Assembly (NCBI RefSeq): GCF_000285535.1
Contig: NZ_HE610985.1
Coordinates: 661,510 to 705,386, forward strand
DNA from: Bacillus timonensis
GTDB lineage: Bacteria > Bacillota > Bacilli > Bacillales > Bacillaceae_L
Length of the DNA: 43,877 nucleotides
Reading direction: 5' to 3'
A model generated the notes under the pieces. That model did not search any database, was not told where the DNA came from, and worked only from the letters and a program-made list of their open reading frames with translations. Position numbers and translations under genes: made by a program. Below, piece after piece: positions 25,894-35,090 of the stretch (within the stretch, counting starts at the first letter, position 1; the number at the start of each line of letters is the position of its first letter).

Positions 25894-27492
25894 CTACTCA
25901 TCTGCCAACCAAGAACGTAATAATTTTGCAAAATCTTCTGGTTTTTCTTTGGCAAGTTTCTCTAATTGTCTACGTCTAACTGTAGCATCAGACTCTTTTT
26001 CCTCATTAACATCGGGAATTTGATTAAAGAAAATTGGTTCAGGTTGTTCAATTTCCTCTTCGGTTTCTGGAACTTTCTTTTTACGTAAAATTAAGAATAA
26101 TAGAATGATAAGTCCAAGTGCTAAAAGACCACCAACAATATATGCCCATAACGGTATAGTTGTTGTTTTTGGTGTTTCTGTTACAGTTGTTGTTTTCCCA
26201 TTAAACTCTTGAACAGAAACAACTATTTTATCTTGAATCTCTTCTTGCGTTAATTCGTTATTCTCATCTTGATCAATACTAGTATTAACAATCGTACTTA
26301 AGATTCTCTCAATGTCATCAACACGTTCCTGTGGCATTGATGAAGGGTTTTTAGGGTCAGGTGCTTCGACCATAACCTGAATTCCTAAATCTCTTATTTT
26401 ATAAGGGGCTTCTACAATCTCCTTTGTGATTCGATTCACATCTTTATTGACACGTTCTTCAATACGTTCATAATCCCCATTACCAGCTTGTCCACCAGTG
26501 TTATAATTTGGGATATCAGTTTCTCCCGAACCAACTGGTGGTACATTCCCCGGGGCTCCTTCACCCGTAAAAGTTTCGGTAATTCTTTCAACACTGATAT
26601 CGATCCCTTCCATATTTTCAGGGTCAACTGGTGTTACTAGGTTTTCTTGACGGTTTTCCTGCGTAAAATCAATATCAGTCGTAACCGATACAACAACCTT
26701 ATCAGGTCCCATCATTGTGCCAAGCATTTGCTGAACTTGTCTTTGAATATCTCTTTCAATTTCTCGTTTTAAATCGAGTTGAGATGCTACATTTCCAATT
26801 ACTGATAAATTTTCTTCATTTTCTAAGTCAAAATACTCAAAGTTTTGGTTAGTTATGACGATATTATCAGTAGGTAGATTTGGAATACTCTTTGAAACCA
26901 AATGATATAAGGACTTTATTTGCTGTTGGTCGAACTTATATCCTGGTTTCGTGTTTAGAACGATTGAAGCGGACGCCACTGCCTGGCTGTCCTTCACAAA
27001 TATCCCTTCGTTCGGCATACTGATCATAACCTTTGCATCATTTATCCCATCGATGCCCTTTATAAGGTTAGCTATTTCAGTTTGAGTGGATTCAAGTTTT
27101 AGCATATTAAATTCATTATCGGTCATTCCAAAGCCAGCATTTTGACCAAAAAATGTATAATCGATATTACCACTCTCTGGTATTCCTTCTGCCGCAAGTT
27201 CAACCATTAAGGTTTCGACCACTTCTTCTGGCACCTTAATGGTTGTTCCATTATCCGCTATTTCCGATTGAATTCCCCTTGAATCTAAAGTTGCTTTTAT
27301 TTGTCCTGTTTCCTGTGGAGATAGATTACTGTACAAAGGAACAAGTGTTGTCTTTGTTGTAAAAAACACAGTAAGCGAAATAATGAAAATTAAGAGTAAT
27401 GGCAGTCCAATAATAGTGGTCTTTTGAAGACCAGATTGTTTTTTCCAATATTCACTTATTTTCGTTTTATATAATTGTAGTTTCTCTTTCAT
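25894..27492 (-). CDS. fliF: Flagellar MS-ring protein FliF
   Basis: This encodes 532 residues. There are two membrane helices, at about 25-47 and 450-470. Between them are ring-building motif domains (VPLYSNLSPQETGQIKATLD, GINDAKVMISMPNEG) and a low-complexity Gly/Pro/Asn loop near residue 310. The C-terminal tail (RRRQLEKLAKEKPEDFAKLL) is the FliG-binding helix. It forms the base of the basal body in the membrane. ATG follows AGGGGTA. Confidence 0.97.
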   Translation of the reverse strand: MKEKLQLYKTKISEYWKKQSGLQKTTIIGLPLLLIFIISLTVFFTTKTTLVPLYSNLSPQETGQIKATLDSRGIQSEIADNGTTIKVPEEVVETLMVELAAEGIPESGNIDYTFFGQNAGFGMTDNEFNMLKLESTQTEIANLIKGIDGINDAKVMISMPNEGIFVKDSQAVASASIVLNTKPGYKFDQQQIKSLYHLVSKSIPNLPTDNIVITNQNFEYFDLENEENLSVIGNVASQLDLKREIERDIQRQVQQMLGTMMGPDKVVVSVTTDIDFTQENRQENLVTPVDPENMEGIDISVERITETFTGEGAPGNVPPVGSGETDIPNYNTGGQAGNGDYERIEERVNKDVNRITKEIVEAPYKIRDLGIQVMVEAPDPKNPSSMPQERVDDIERILSTIVNTSIDQDENNELTQEEIQDKIVVSVQEFNGKTTTVTETPKTTTIPLWAYIVGGLLALGLIILLFLILRKKKVPETEEEIEQPEPIFFNQIPDVNEEKESDATVRRRQLEKLAKEKPEDFAKLLRSWLADE

Positions 27493-27534
27493 GACATACC
27501 CCTAAGTCGTTTTATAGATCTCCAGATTACCGGA

Positions 27535-27846
27535 TTAAACCTGCATCCTCATGATTTCTTGGTATGCTTCTATAACCTTATTACGTATTTGAAGTGTCGC
27601 CTGCAATGAAACACTCGCTTTCTCTGAAGCAATCATTACTTGGTGCAAATCAACGTTTTCACCTTTAATAAGTTTTTCTGTCATTTTATCTGAAGTTTTC
27701 TGTGTTTCATTTACATTATTCAGGGCATCTTTTAAAAAACCGCTAAACTCTTTTTGAACAGAACTCGCAGTCTTCGTTTGAACGACAGGCTTTGAAATAA
27801 CCTGAGGTGTTGATGCTAAATTTATCTTATCAATCACGTTGATCAC
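27535..27846 (-). CDS. fliE: Flagellar hook-basal body protein FliE
   Basis: This encodes about 103 residues, joining the MS ring to the rod. The conserved core is FSGFLKDALNNVNETQKTSD, then VDLHQVMIASEKASVSLQAT, and the C-terminal LQIRNKVIEAYQEIMRMQV. The start is GTG 27846, directly abutting the flgC TAG. A second in-frame GTG at 27837 has an equally good site (AGGTG, 6-base spacing) and would shorten the protein by three residues. It is in the standard flgB-flgC-fliE-fliF order. Confidence 0.95.
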   Translation of the reverse strand: MINVIDKINLASTPQVISKPVVQTKTASSVQKEFSGFLKDALNNVNETQKTSDKMTEKLIKGENVDLHQVMIASEKASVSLQATLQIRNKVIEAYQEIMRMQV

Positions 27847-28296
27847 CTATTTTCCTATTTCTAAAGCTTTCATTAACATTCCTTTTGACGCATTTAAAAC
27901 CGTCACGTTTGCCTCGTAAGATCTTGTGGCACTAATAAGGTCGACCATTTCCTTAAGAGGGTCTACATTGGGCAGAGCCACATACCCATCTTCATTCGCG
28001 TCAGGATGTTCTGGGTTATATACAAGCTGAAATGGAGTAGTATCTTCGACGATTCCCGTTACCTTTACCCCATTTCCTATTTTTGAATGATTCATCGCCT
28101 TTGACAAATAGGAGGAAAAAGTAGAACCTTGTGGCTGCTGAACAACCATTTTCCTTTTATAAGGTTGCCATTGTCCATCAACAAGTTTCCCTCTTGTTGT
28201 ATCCACATTAGCCATATTTGAGGAAATAACGTCCATTCTGAGTCGTCCAGCTGTTAGGGCTGAAGCACTAGTATTGAGGCTATGGAATATTGACAC
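27847..28296 (-). CDS. flgC: Flagellar proximal rod protein FlgC
   Basis: This encodes 149 residues. It has the axial-protein N-terminus SALTAGRLRMDVISSNMANV and C-terminus MVDLISATRSYEANVTVLNA. It polymerises with FlgB and FliE into the proximal rod after export. Start GTG 28296 lies behind AAAGGAGG. It is separated from flgB by 2 bases. Confidence 0.96.
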   Translation of the reverse strand: MSIFHSLNTSASALTAGRLRMDVISSNMANVDTTRGKLVDGQWQPYKRKMVVQQPQGSTFSSYLSKAMNHSKIGNGVKVTGIVEDTTPFQLVYNPEHPDANEDGYVALPNVDPLKEMVDLISATRSYEANVTVLNASKGMLMKALEIGK

Positions 28297-28298
28297 TG

Positions 28299-28694
28299 TT
28301 AGTTTCCTCCTTTAATCACTGTTTGTAATGTATTGAATTTCCCGCTTATTCTTTGTGTTATTGCATTATAATAAATTTGGTTTTCTGCAAGCAAAGCCAT
28401 TTCCTTATCAATATCCACATTATTACCGTTGTGGTTATATGCTGTATCATTCTTTGTAATGAGCGAACCGTTTGAACGTTTGCTGTTTGTAAATTCAAAG
28501 TGCTTTTCGTTCGTTCTATTTGCACTCATTTGGCTATTCATTTCATTGGAAAGAAGGTTCTTAAAGCTCACATCTTGTGCTTTATAGTTCGGTGTATCTA
28601 CATTCGCAATATTATTCGAAATAGCTTTTTGTCTTAAAGATGAGTAATCCAAAGCCTTTTCGAGCGAATAAATGGTATTTGAAAAAAGTTTCAT
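28299..28694 (-). CDS. flgB: Flagellar proximal rod protein FlgB, first gene of fla/che
   Basis: This encodes 131 residues. The N-terminal signature is LDYSSLRQKAISNNIANVDT with PNYKAQDVSFK; the C-terminal one is VDIDKEMALLAENQIYYNAI. It is the first structural gene of the operon. ATG 28694 follows GAGGGGA. The upstream 322-bp gap holds the predicted operon promoter. Confidence 0.96.
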   Translation of the reverse strand: MKLFSNTIYSLEKALDYSSLRQKAISNNIANVDTPNYKAQDVSFKNLLSNEMNSQMSANRTNEKHFEFTNSKRSNGSLITKNDTAYNHNGNNVDIDKEMALLAENQIYYNAITQRISGKFNTLQTVIKGGN

Positions 28695-28972
28695 CTAATC
28701 CCCTCACAAAAAATAGATATCCTACGAATAAATATAACGTATTGTATAAACTCTTTATTATTGTAATGAAATATAATCTATCTGTCTATGAAGCTTGCGA
28801 TAAAAAATGAGTTTTTTCGACAATATAGGTCTTTATCCCTATTTGTTCCACACATAATTATAGTGTTTACTCTACAAATTTTCACGTGTTTTTTACAAAT
28901 ATAGACAAGAACTTATTTCCACTATAAGAATTCGACATTTTATGATAGTGATATCCTCTTAAAATAATTCAT
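28695..28972 (-). promoter_or_regulatory. fla/che operon control region with a predicted SigA promoter
   Basis: This non-coding stretch separates codY from flgB. On the minus strand, GTGAAA (28885-28880), a 17-base spacer and a perfect TATAAT (28862-28857) make a plausible SigA promoter with a leader of about 155 bases. A partial CodY-box-like sequence (10 of 15 matches to AATTTTCNGAAAATT, half-site AATTTTC at 28877-28883) overlaps the -35. CodY represses this operon in B. subtilis, but this match alone is weak. A TAAA-N15-GTTATAT element nearer flgB only poorly resembles a SigD promoter. No gene is visible. Confidence 0.55.
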
Positions 28973-29009
28973 AAAAAAAGAGATGGAAAACATCCATCTT
29001 CTTTTTTTG
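28973..29009 (-). terminator. Rho-independent terminator after codY
   Basis: The minus strand has AGATGGA-TGTTT-TCCATCT (28999-28981) followed after one C by seven Ts (28979-28973). Extension through the A-run upstream and the T-run downstream lengthens the stem. It starts about 20 bases past the codY stop and separates the xerC-codY unit from fla/che. Confidence 0.85.
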
Positions 29010-29016
29010 GATTTAT

Positions 29017-29796
29017 TTAATGTGATTTTAATTTTTCTAATTCAAATAAGAATTTATCGTTAAGTACTTTAATGTAAGTTCCTTTCATTCCAAGTGAACG
29101 AGATTCAATTACACCAGCACTTTCAAGTTTCCTTAAAGCATTAACGATTACAGATCTTGTGATACCCACTCGGTCTGCAATTTTACTTGCAACTAGTAAC
29201 CCTTCGTTACCATTTAATTCTTCAAAAATGTGTTCAATTGCTTCAAATTCACTATAGGATAATGAACTAATCGCCATTTGAACAACAGCTTTGCTTCTAG
29301 CTTCTTCTTCAATTTCTTCTGCTTTTTCACGAAGAATTTCCATACCAACAACTGTTGCACCGTACTCTGCTAAAATTAGATCATCATCTTCAAAACTTTG
29401 GTCTAGTCTTGAAAGAATGAGTGTACCTAATCGCTCACCACCACCGATAATTGGTACAATCGTTGTTAATCCACTTTTAAACAATTCTTTGTTCTCAATC
29501 GGGAAAGCAGTATAAGCACTTTCAATATCAAGGTTTGAAGAAGTTTCCGTAATGTTAAATAAACTTTGTGTGTACTCTTCAGGGAAATGACGGTCCTCAA
29601 TCATTTTCTTCATTCTTTCATTTTCAATCTGTTGATTGATGGCAAATCCAAGAAGCTTTCCACGGCGACTTAATAAGAAAATATTAGCTGTAATTACATC
29701 GCGTAGAGTTTCTGACATTTCTTTAAAGTTAACTGGTTTACCAGCTGCATTTTGCAGCATAGCATTAATTTTTCTTGTTCTTTGTAATAATGGCAT
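29017..29796 (-). CDS. codY: Global nutrient-responsive repressor CodY
   Basis: This encodes 259 residues, the full CodY length. The N-terminal GAF domain senses branched-chain amino acids ([36 protein letters not shown]-like region). The C-terminal winged helix has [20 protein letters not shown] and [18 protein letters not shown] is the second effector. It represses many stationary-phase genes in B. subtilis, including the adjacent fla/che operon. ATG follows CAGGAGGAAC; it is last in xerC-hslV-hslU-codY. Confidence 0.98.
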   Translation of the reverse strand: MPLLQRTRKINAMLQNAAGKPVNFKEMSETLRDVITANIFLLSRRGKLLGFAINQQIENERMKKMIEDRHFPEEYTQSLFNITETSSNLDIESAYTAFPIENKELFKSGLTTIVPIIGGGERLGTLILSRLDQSFEDDDLILAEYGATVVGMEILREKAEEIEEEARSKAVVQMAISSLSYSEFEAIEHIFEELNGNEGLLVASKIADRVGITRSVIVNALRKLESAGVIESRSLGMKGTYIKVLNDKFLFELEKLKSH

Positions 29797-29818
29797 TTAC
29801 TTGTTCCTCCTGATAATC

Positions 29819-31216
29819 TTACAAAATAAACTGACTCAAATCTTTGTTCTTCACGATTGTACTCAATTTCTCATCGACATATTGAGGTGTAATCGTGATT
29901 TTTTCCATTGTTATATCTGGCGCTTCAAATGATAAGTCCTCTAATAGCCTCTCTAAAATCGTATGTAGGCGACGAGCACCAATATTATCCGTGTCCTGAT
30001 TCACTTGGAAGGCAACTTCAGCTATCTTACGAATAGCATCGTCAGAAAATTCAAGTTGTATACCTTCCGTCTCTAATAATGCTGAATATTGTTTCAATAG
30101 GGCGTTATCGGGTTCGACTAAAATGCGATAAAAATCATCGACAGTTAGTTTAGTAAGTTCTACTCGAATCGGAAAACGACCTTGTAATTCAGGGATTAAG
30201 TCCGAAGGCTTTGACATATGGAATGCACCTGCCGCAATAAATAGCATGTGGTCAGTTTTCACAGAGCCATATTTCGTGACAACCGTTGATCCTTCGACAA
30301 TCGGTAAAATATCACGCTGAACTCCTTCTCTCGAAACATCTGCTGAAGAAGAATTGTGACTCTTACCCGCCACTTTATCAATCTCGTCAATAAAAATAAT
30401 TCCGGATTGCTCAGCACGGTTTATAGCTTCTTGTGTAACCTCATCCATATCAATTAACTTTGCCGCTTCTTCATTCGTCAAGACTTTTCGGGCTTCTTTA
30501 ACCGTTAATTTACGCTTTTTGCGTTTTTTAGGCATAAGATTACTAAGCGCATCCTGCATATTCATCCCCATATGCTCCATACCAGAACCTTGAAGTAAAT
30601 CAAACATGGATGCTTGCTGCTCTTCAACTTCAACTGTCACGTAATAATCTTCAAGTTCACCAAGTGCAAGCTTATGCGCCATACGCTTTCTTCTTTCACT
30701 CAAGCTTTCATCTTCACTTGATTTTTCCACTTCTTGCTCGTTATTATTTCCACCAAAAAGCATTTCTAGTGGATTTTTATAAGCAGTTTGCTTTTTAGAA
30801 CTTGGGACCAACAATTCAACAATTCGCTTATTTGCATTCTCACCAGCACGCTCAGATACTTCAGCCATTTTCTCCTCTTTTACAAGGCGAACAGCGGTTT
30901 CAATTAAATCTCTAACCATCGATTCAACATCACGACCAACATATCCAACCTCAGTAAACTTTGTAGCCTCAACCTTGATAAAAGGTGCGCCCACTAGCTT
31001 AGCAAGTCGTCTAGCGATTTCAGTTTTACCAACACCTGTTGGTCCAATCATCAAAATATTCTTAGGTACAATCTCATCTCTGATTTTTTCATTAAGTAAA
31101 CTGCGACGATAACGATTTCTCAACGCCACCGATACGGCCCTTTTTGCGTCTTTCTGACCAATAATATATTGATCTAATTTTTCTACTATCTGCCTTGGGG
31201 TTAAATTCGTTTTCAA
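29819..31216 (-). CDS. hslU: ATP-dependent protease ATPase subunit HslU (ClpY)
   Basis: This encodes 465 residues. I place the start at TTG 31216 behind AAGGAGGGG, giving [20 protein letters not shown] as in other Bacillus ClpY proteins; the longer in-frame TTG at 31243 sits inside the hslV end. AAA+ motifs are Walker A ([17 protein letters not shown] near residue 60), Walker B ([13 protein letters not shown]), the pore motif ([14 protein letters not shown]), and an inserted I-domain (about 110-235). It unfolds substrates for HslV. It lies 13 bases after hslV and 22 before codY. Confidence 0.97.
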   Translation of the reverse strand: MKTNLTPRQIVEKLDQYIIGQKDAKRAVSVALRNRYRRSLLNEKIRDEIVPKNILMIGPTGVGKTEIARRLAKLVGAPFIKVEATKFTEVGYVGRDVESMVRDLIETAVRLVKEEKMAEVSERAGENANKRIVELLVPSSKKQTAYKNPLEMLFGGNNNEQEVEKSSEDESLSERRKRMAHKLALGELEDYYVTVEVEEQQASMFDLLQGSGMEHMGMNMQDALSNLMPKKRKKRKLTVKEARKVLTNEEAAKLIDMDEVTQEAINRAEQSGIIFIDEIDKVAGKSHNSSSADVSREGVQRDILPIVEGSTVVTKYGSVKTDHMLFIAAGAFHMSKPSDLIPELQGRFPIRVELTKLTVDDFYRILVEPDNALLKQYSALLETEGIQLEFSDDAIRKIAEVAFQVNQDTDNIGARRLHTILERLLEDLSFEAPDITMEKITITPQYVDEKLSTIVKNKDLSQFIL

Positions 31217-31229
31217 TGTAATCCCCTCC

Positions 31230-31772
31230 TTATAGTTCTTCAACTATAATATTTTCATTAGTATATACACAAATTTCACTAGCAATTTCTAATGAAGCTT
31301 TTGCAATTTCTTTTGCTGTTAAATGATCACCTGAATATTTCTTCAATGCGCGTCCAGCAGAAAGAGCGTAATTCCCACCAGAACCGATTGCTAAAATGCC
31401 ATCATCAGGCTCAATGACTTCACCTGTACCGGATACAAGAAGCAAATCCTTCTCATCCATAACAATGAGCATTGCTTCTAATTTCCGGAGAACTTTATCA
31501 CTTCTCCATTCTTTAGCAAGTTCAACTGCCGCTCTCTGCAAATTTCCATTAAATTCCTCTAATCGTCCCTCAAACATTTCAAAAAGGGTAAAGGCATCTG
31601 CAACAGAACCTGCAAATCCAGCAATTACCCTCCCCTGAAACAGCTTGCGTACTTTCCTTGCTGTATGTTTCATAACAACGGCGTTACCAAAAGTAACTTG
31701 GCCATCTCCCGCCATTGCAGATTTTCCTTTATGTTTTACAGCGAATATTGTCGTTGCATGAAAATTTGACAT
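31230..31772 (-). CDS. hslV: ATP-dependent protease peptidase subunit HslV (ClpQ), N-terminal Ser type
   Basis: This encodes 180 residues from ATG 31772, starting [20 protein letters not shown]. After Met removal the N-terminal residue is Ser, not the usual HslV Thr, as known for Bacillus ClpQ. Other landmarks are [35 protein letters not shown], and [17 protein letters not shown]. It is a proteasome-like barrel peptidase working with HslU. An in-frame TTG four codons upstream (31784) is nearly on top of the AAGGAGG site and would bury the catalytic residue, so I reject it. Confidence 0.96.
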   Translation of the reverse strand: MSNFHATTIFAVKHKGKSAMAGDGQVTFGNAVVMKHTARKVRKLFQGRVIAGFAGSVADAFTLFEMFEGRLEEFNGNLQRAAVELAKEWRSDKVLRKLEAMLIVMDEKDLLLVSGTGEVIEPDDGILAIGSGGNYALSAGRALKKYSGDHLTAKEIAKASLEIASEICVYTNENIIVEEL

Positions 31773-31789
31773 TTTCTCAAACAACCTCC

Positions 31790-32692
31790 TTATGCACGTG
31801 GATGTGAGGATAAATAGATATTACGTAAATGATCCTTCGTAACATGTGTATATACTTGAGTAGACGAAAGACTTTCGTGTCCAAGCAGTTCTTGTACAGA
31901 CCTCATATCGGCGCCCTCGTTTAAAAGGTGTGTAGCAAATGTATGTCTTAATACGTGTGGACTAATATGAATGGTAGAGGAAGTCTTTTTTATCATATTA
32001 TTTAAGATTAACCTGACTCCCCTTGTGGTTAGAGGCCCACCACGAAAATTAAGGAATAAATTGTTTGTATGTACTGATGCTTTTTCGAGTAATTCCTTGC
32101 GACCATTTGATATGTAGTTTGAAAGTGCTTGCTCGGCATAACTTCCAAAAGGTACATATCGTTGTTTATTGCCTTTACCGTGAACAAACACGGTTCCTAA
32201 TGAGAAGTCTAAATCCTGAAGTGTAAGTTTACAGCATTCACTTACACGGATTCCAGTAGCATAAAGCAATTCTAATAACGCTTGGTCCCGCTGACCAATA
32301 CTCGTTGAAATATCTGAAACTGCAAAAAGCTTTTCCAATTCCTCTTCATATAAAAAATGAGGAAGCTTTTGTTCTCTTTTCGGCATTGAAACCAATTTGA
32401 ATGGATTTTGAGAAATATACTTTTCCCGTAGAAGGAAATTAAAAAAACTACGCAAAGTTGAGATTTTTTTAGCAACAGTACGTCTAGCATATTGTTTCTT
32501 ATAAAGCTCAGTAAGATACAATCGTACATCTGAATATGTTACATTTGATAAATTTGTGATAGACTCACGTTTCAGAAATTCGAAGAAATGTTCAATTGAT
32601 TGCTCATAATGCACAATAGTATATTCTGCATAATTTTTCTCGATTTGTAAATATTCTTTGAATAACTGTAACGAATTGTTCACATTTTCCAT
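31790..32692 (-). CDS. xerC: Tyrosine recombinase XerC (CodV)
   Basis: This encodes 300 residues from ATG 32692 (GAGGTG 8 bases upstream). With XerD it resolves chromosome dimers at dif. The N-terminal SAM-like core-binding domain spans about residues 1-90. The catalytic set is complete: Arg149 (YATGIRVSE), Lys173 (GKGNKQRY), His246 and Arg249 ([11 protein letters not shown]), His272 (LLGHESL), and Tyr281 (TQVYTHV). It is first in the xerC-hslVU-codY unit; its promoter lies in a long palindrome. Confidence 0.97.
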   Translation of the reverse strand: MENVNNSLQLFKEYLQIEKNYAEYTIVHYEQSIEHFFEFLKRESITNLSNVTYSDVRLYLTELYKKQYARRTVAKKISTLRSFFNFLLREKYISQNPFKLVSMPKREQKLPHFLYEEELEKLFAVSDISTSIGQRDQALLELLYATGIRVSECCKLTLQDLDFSLGTVFVHGKGNKQRYVPFGSYAEQALSNYISNGRKELLEKASVHTNNLFLNFRGGPLTTRGVRLILNNMIKKTSSTIHISPHVLRHTFATHLLNEGADMRSVQELLGHESLSSTQVYTHVTKDHLRNIYLSSHPRA

Positions 32693-32708
32693 TTTTTTCA
32701 CCTCACAA

Positions 32709-32749
32709 GGGCTACTAAATATTATCACAATTTAGTAGCCCTTGCAAAT
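32709..32749 (-). promoter_or_regulatory. Predicted xerC-hslVU-codY promoter inside a perfect 14-bp inverted repeat
   Basis: The minus strand reads TTGCAA (32749-32744), a 17-base spacer, and TAATAT (32726-32721) with TGA just upstream giving an extended -10. The arms AAGGGCTACTAAAT (32745-32732) and ATTTAGTAGCCCTT (32722-32709) are exact inverted repeats with a 9-base loop. One arm fills the spacer and the other covers the -10 edge and the likely start site. No T-run follows, so it is not an ordinary terminator. It may be a repressor operator or a start-site hairpin. Confidence 0.7.
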
Positions 32750-32809
32750 AAAAACTCTGATTTTTTTACAAAATTCTGAATTGCGCAAGAAATAGCGTTT
32801 GTATCTTTT

Positions 32810-32852
32810 CTAAAAACGTAGAAAGTGGTGAGCCATATGTGAAGCTCACCAC
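32810..32852 (-). terminator. Probable terminator after topA
   Basis: Eight bases past the topA stop the minus strand has GTGGTGAGC (32852-32844), a 10-base loop and GCTCACCAC (32833-32825), a perfect 9-bp stem. It is followed by TTTCTACGTTTTT, an interrupted T-rich tail. This fits a moderately strong Rho-independent terminator ahead of the xerC promoter. Confidence 0.7.
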
Positions 32853-32859
32853 CACAACG

Positions 32860-34935
32860 TTATTTTTGAGGTTCTTCATTGTAATCACACTCAACACATT
32901 GTACTTGAATACCTTTTTTAAGCTTTTTCTCAACTAACAAACTCTCACATTTCGGACACTTTCTAGGAAGTGGTTTATCCCAAGAAAGAAAATCGCATTC
33001 TGGGTATTGATCACATCCATAAAAGATTCTCTTCTTTTTACTTTTTCTTTCAACAATGTTACCTTTTCCACATTTCGGACAAGGAACCCCGATTTCTTTA
33101 ACAATCGGTTTCGTATTCCGACAATCCGGGAAATTCGAACATGCCATGAATTTCCCATATCGTCCCATTTTATATACCATTGGATGACCACAATTTTCAC
33201 AATCCACACCTGCTGGTTCATCCTTTATTTCAACTTCCTTCATTTCCGCTTCGGCTATTTCCAATCTTTTCTCGAAGTCTTTATAGAATTCATCTATGAT
33301 ATTAATCCATTCTGTTTTTCCATCTTCGACTTCGTCAAGATCATTCTCCATTTTAGCAGTAAACTCCACATCTAAAATTTTCGGGAAGAACTCGAGCATC
33401 AATTCATCTACAATTTGGCCTAATTCTGTTGGAACAAATCGCTTGTTATCTAATGCCACATAGCCTCTTTTTTGAATTGTATCAAGGGTAGGTGCATATG
33501 TCGATGGTCTACCTATTCCACGTTCCTCTAATGTTTTAACGAGTCTTGCTTCCGTATACCTAGGAGGTGGTTGAGTAAAATGTTGCTTTGGATCAATATC
33601 CTTTGAGAAAACTTTATCTCCCTCTACTAATGCAGGAAGCATATTTTCCTTTTCTTCAACATTATCATCGTTCCCCTCAACATAAACCTTCATAAAACCA
33701 GGGAATTTAACTTTTGATCCTGTTGCTCTAAATACTACATCACCATGGCTAAGGTCTACACTCATTGTGTCCAAAATTGCAGATGCCATTTGACTTGCAA
33801 CAAAACGCTCCCAAATAAGTTTATATAAACGTAACTGGTCTCTGCCTAAGTATTGCTTCACACTACTCGGTTCTCTAAAGACTGAAGTCGGGCGAATCCC
33901 TTCGTGTGCATCTTGTGTATTCGCACCTTTTTTCTCTTTTCTTTTCGTATCATTTAAAAATTGCTTTCCAAATGTTTGTTGAATATATTGAGAGCTTTCC
34001 TCAACGGCTGTCTCTGAAATCCGAGTTGAATCAGTACGCATATATGTGATTAGACCTACTGTACCTTCTTTACCTAGGTCAATTCCTTCATATAATTGTT
34101 GTGCCAACATCATTGTCTTCTTGGCACGGAAATTCAATTTACGAGCCGCCTCTTGCTGTAAAGAAGACGTAATAAATGGTGGTGCTGGATTTCTTTTTCG
34201 TTCTTTTTTTGTTACAGAATCAATAGTAAACGAGTTGCCATCTATTGCCGATAGAACTTTTTTTACTTCTGCTTCATTTGTTAAATCAACTTTTTTTCCA
34301 TTTAGACCGTAAAACTGACCTTCAAATTGGTCATTGCCTTTTATAAAATCAGCCTTTATTGACCAATACTCTTCTGGCTCAAAATCTTGAATCTCTTTTT
34401 CGCGTTCAATAATAAGTCTTACAGCTACGGACTGTACTCTACCAGCACTTAGCCCTTTTTTTACCTTTTTCCAGAGCAATGGGCTAATATTATAGCCTAC
34501 TAATCTGTCAAGAACACGTCTTGCCTGTTGTGCATCCACTAAATCCTGATTTATCGGACGTGGATGTTTAAAAGATTCTTTAATAGCATCCTTAGTAATT
34601 TCGTTAAAAACAACCCGACAGTCTGAATGAATATCCAAATCTAATGAGTGTGCGAGATGCCAAGCAATTGCTTCCCCTTCACGATCGGGGTCAGCTGCAA
34701 GATATACTTTTTTTGCTTTTTTAGCTGCTGATTTTAATTCTTTTAATACCGGGCCTTTCCCTCGAATTGTGATATATTTCAATTCGAAATGATTCTTTGG
34801 GTCAACCCCCATTTGACTTCTTGGCAAGTCACGCACATGGCCCATAGAAGCCTTTACTTTATATTTTTTACCTAAATATCTTTCAATTGTTTTCGCCTTT
34901 GCAGGTGACTCAACAATGACTAAATAGTCCGACAT
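32860..34935 (-). CDS. topA: DNA topoisomerase I
   Basis: This encodes 691 residues, identical in length to B. subtilis TopA. It relaxes negative supercoils. The Toprim domain has [17 protein letters not shown] and [15 protein letters not shown] (about 5-95). The catalytic Tyr298 and Arg300 are in [14 protein letters not shown]. Three C-terminal four-Cys zinc-ribbon modules start with [16 protein letters not shown] and [11 protein letters not shown] follows AAGGAGGAAG. A consensus-like promoter lies just upstream. In Bacillus, trmFO usually comes next; here xerC does. Confidence 0.98.
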   Translation of the reverse strand: MSDYLVIVESPAKAKTIERYLGKKYKVKASMGHVRDLPRSQMGVDPKNHFELKYITIRGKGPVLKELKSAAKKAKKVYLAADPDREGEAIAWHLAHSLDLDIHSDCRVVFNEITKDAIKESFKHPRPINQDLVDAQQARRVLDRLVGYNISPLLWKKVKKGLSAGRVQSVAVRLIIEREKEIQDFEPEEYWSIKADFIKGNDQFEGQFYGLNGKKVDLTNEAEVKKVLSAIDGNSFTIDSVTKKERKRNPAPPFITSSLQQEAARKLNFRAKKTMMLAQQLYEGIDLGKEGTVGLITYMRTDSTRISETAVEESSQYIQQTFGKQFLNDTKRKEKKGANTQDAHEGIRPTSVFREPSSVKQYLGRDQLRLYKLIWERFVASQMASAILDTMSVDLSHGDVVFRATGSKVKFPGFMKVYVEGNDDNVEEKENMLPALVEGDKVFSKDIDPKQHFTQPPPRYTEARLVKTLEERGIGRPSTYAPTLDTIQKRGYVALDNKRFVPTELGQIVDELMLEFFPKILDVEFTAKMENDLDEVEDGKTEWINIIDEFYKDFEKRLEIAEAEMKEVEIKDEPAGVDCENCGHPMVYKMGRYGKFMACSNFPDCRNTKPIVKEIGVPCPKCGKGNIVERKSKKKRIFYGCDQYPECDFLSWDKPLPRKCPKCESLLVEKKLKKGIQVQCVECDYNEEPQK

Positions 34936-35021
34936 GTATCGCTTCCTCCTTAGAGGTTAAAATAATTTCCGGTTAATATGATGGGTTGATACCCCTTCAG
35001 AATAAATTTAAATCCTCCATA

Positions 35022-35055
35022 TTATTAAATATTCTTGTACAGTTTGTCAAACTGT
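35022..35055 (-). promoter_or_regulatory. Predicted topA promoter with a 17-bp palindrome over the -35 box
   Basis: The minus strand has a perfect TTGACA (35050-35045), a 17-base spacer and TAATAA (35027-35022). The sequence ACAGTTTG-A-CAAACTGT (35055-35039) is a perfect palindrome with 8-bp arms that covers the -35 box. This is typical of a repressor operator position, but I know of no assigned regulator. The leader to topA is about 80 bases. Confidence 0.7.
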
Positions 35056-35090
35056 TATGTTTTATTTTTATACATTTTTTATCTATACTG

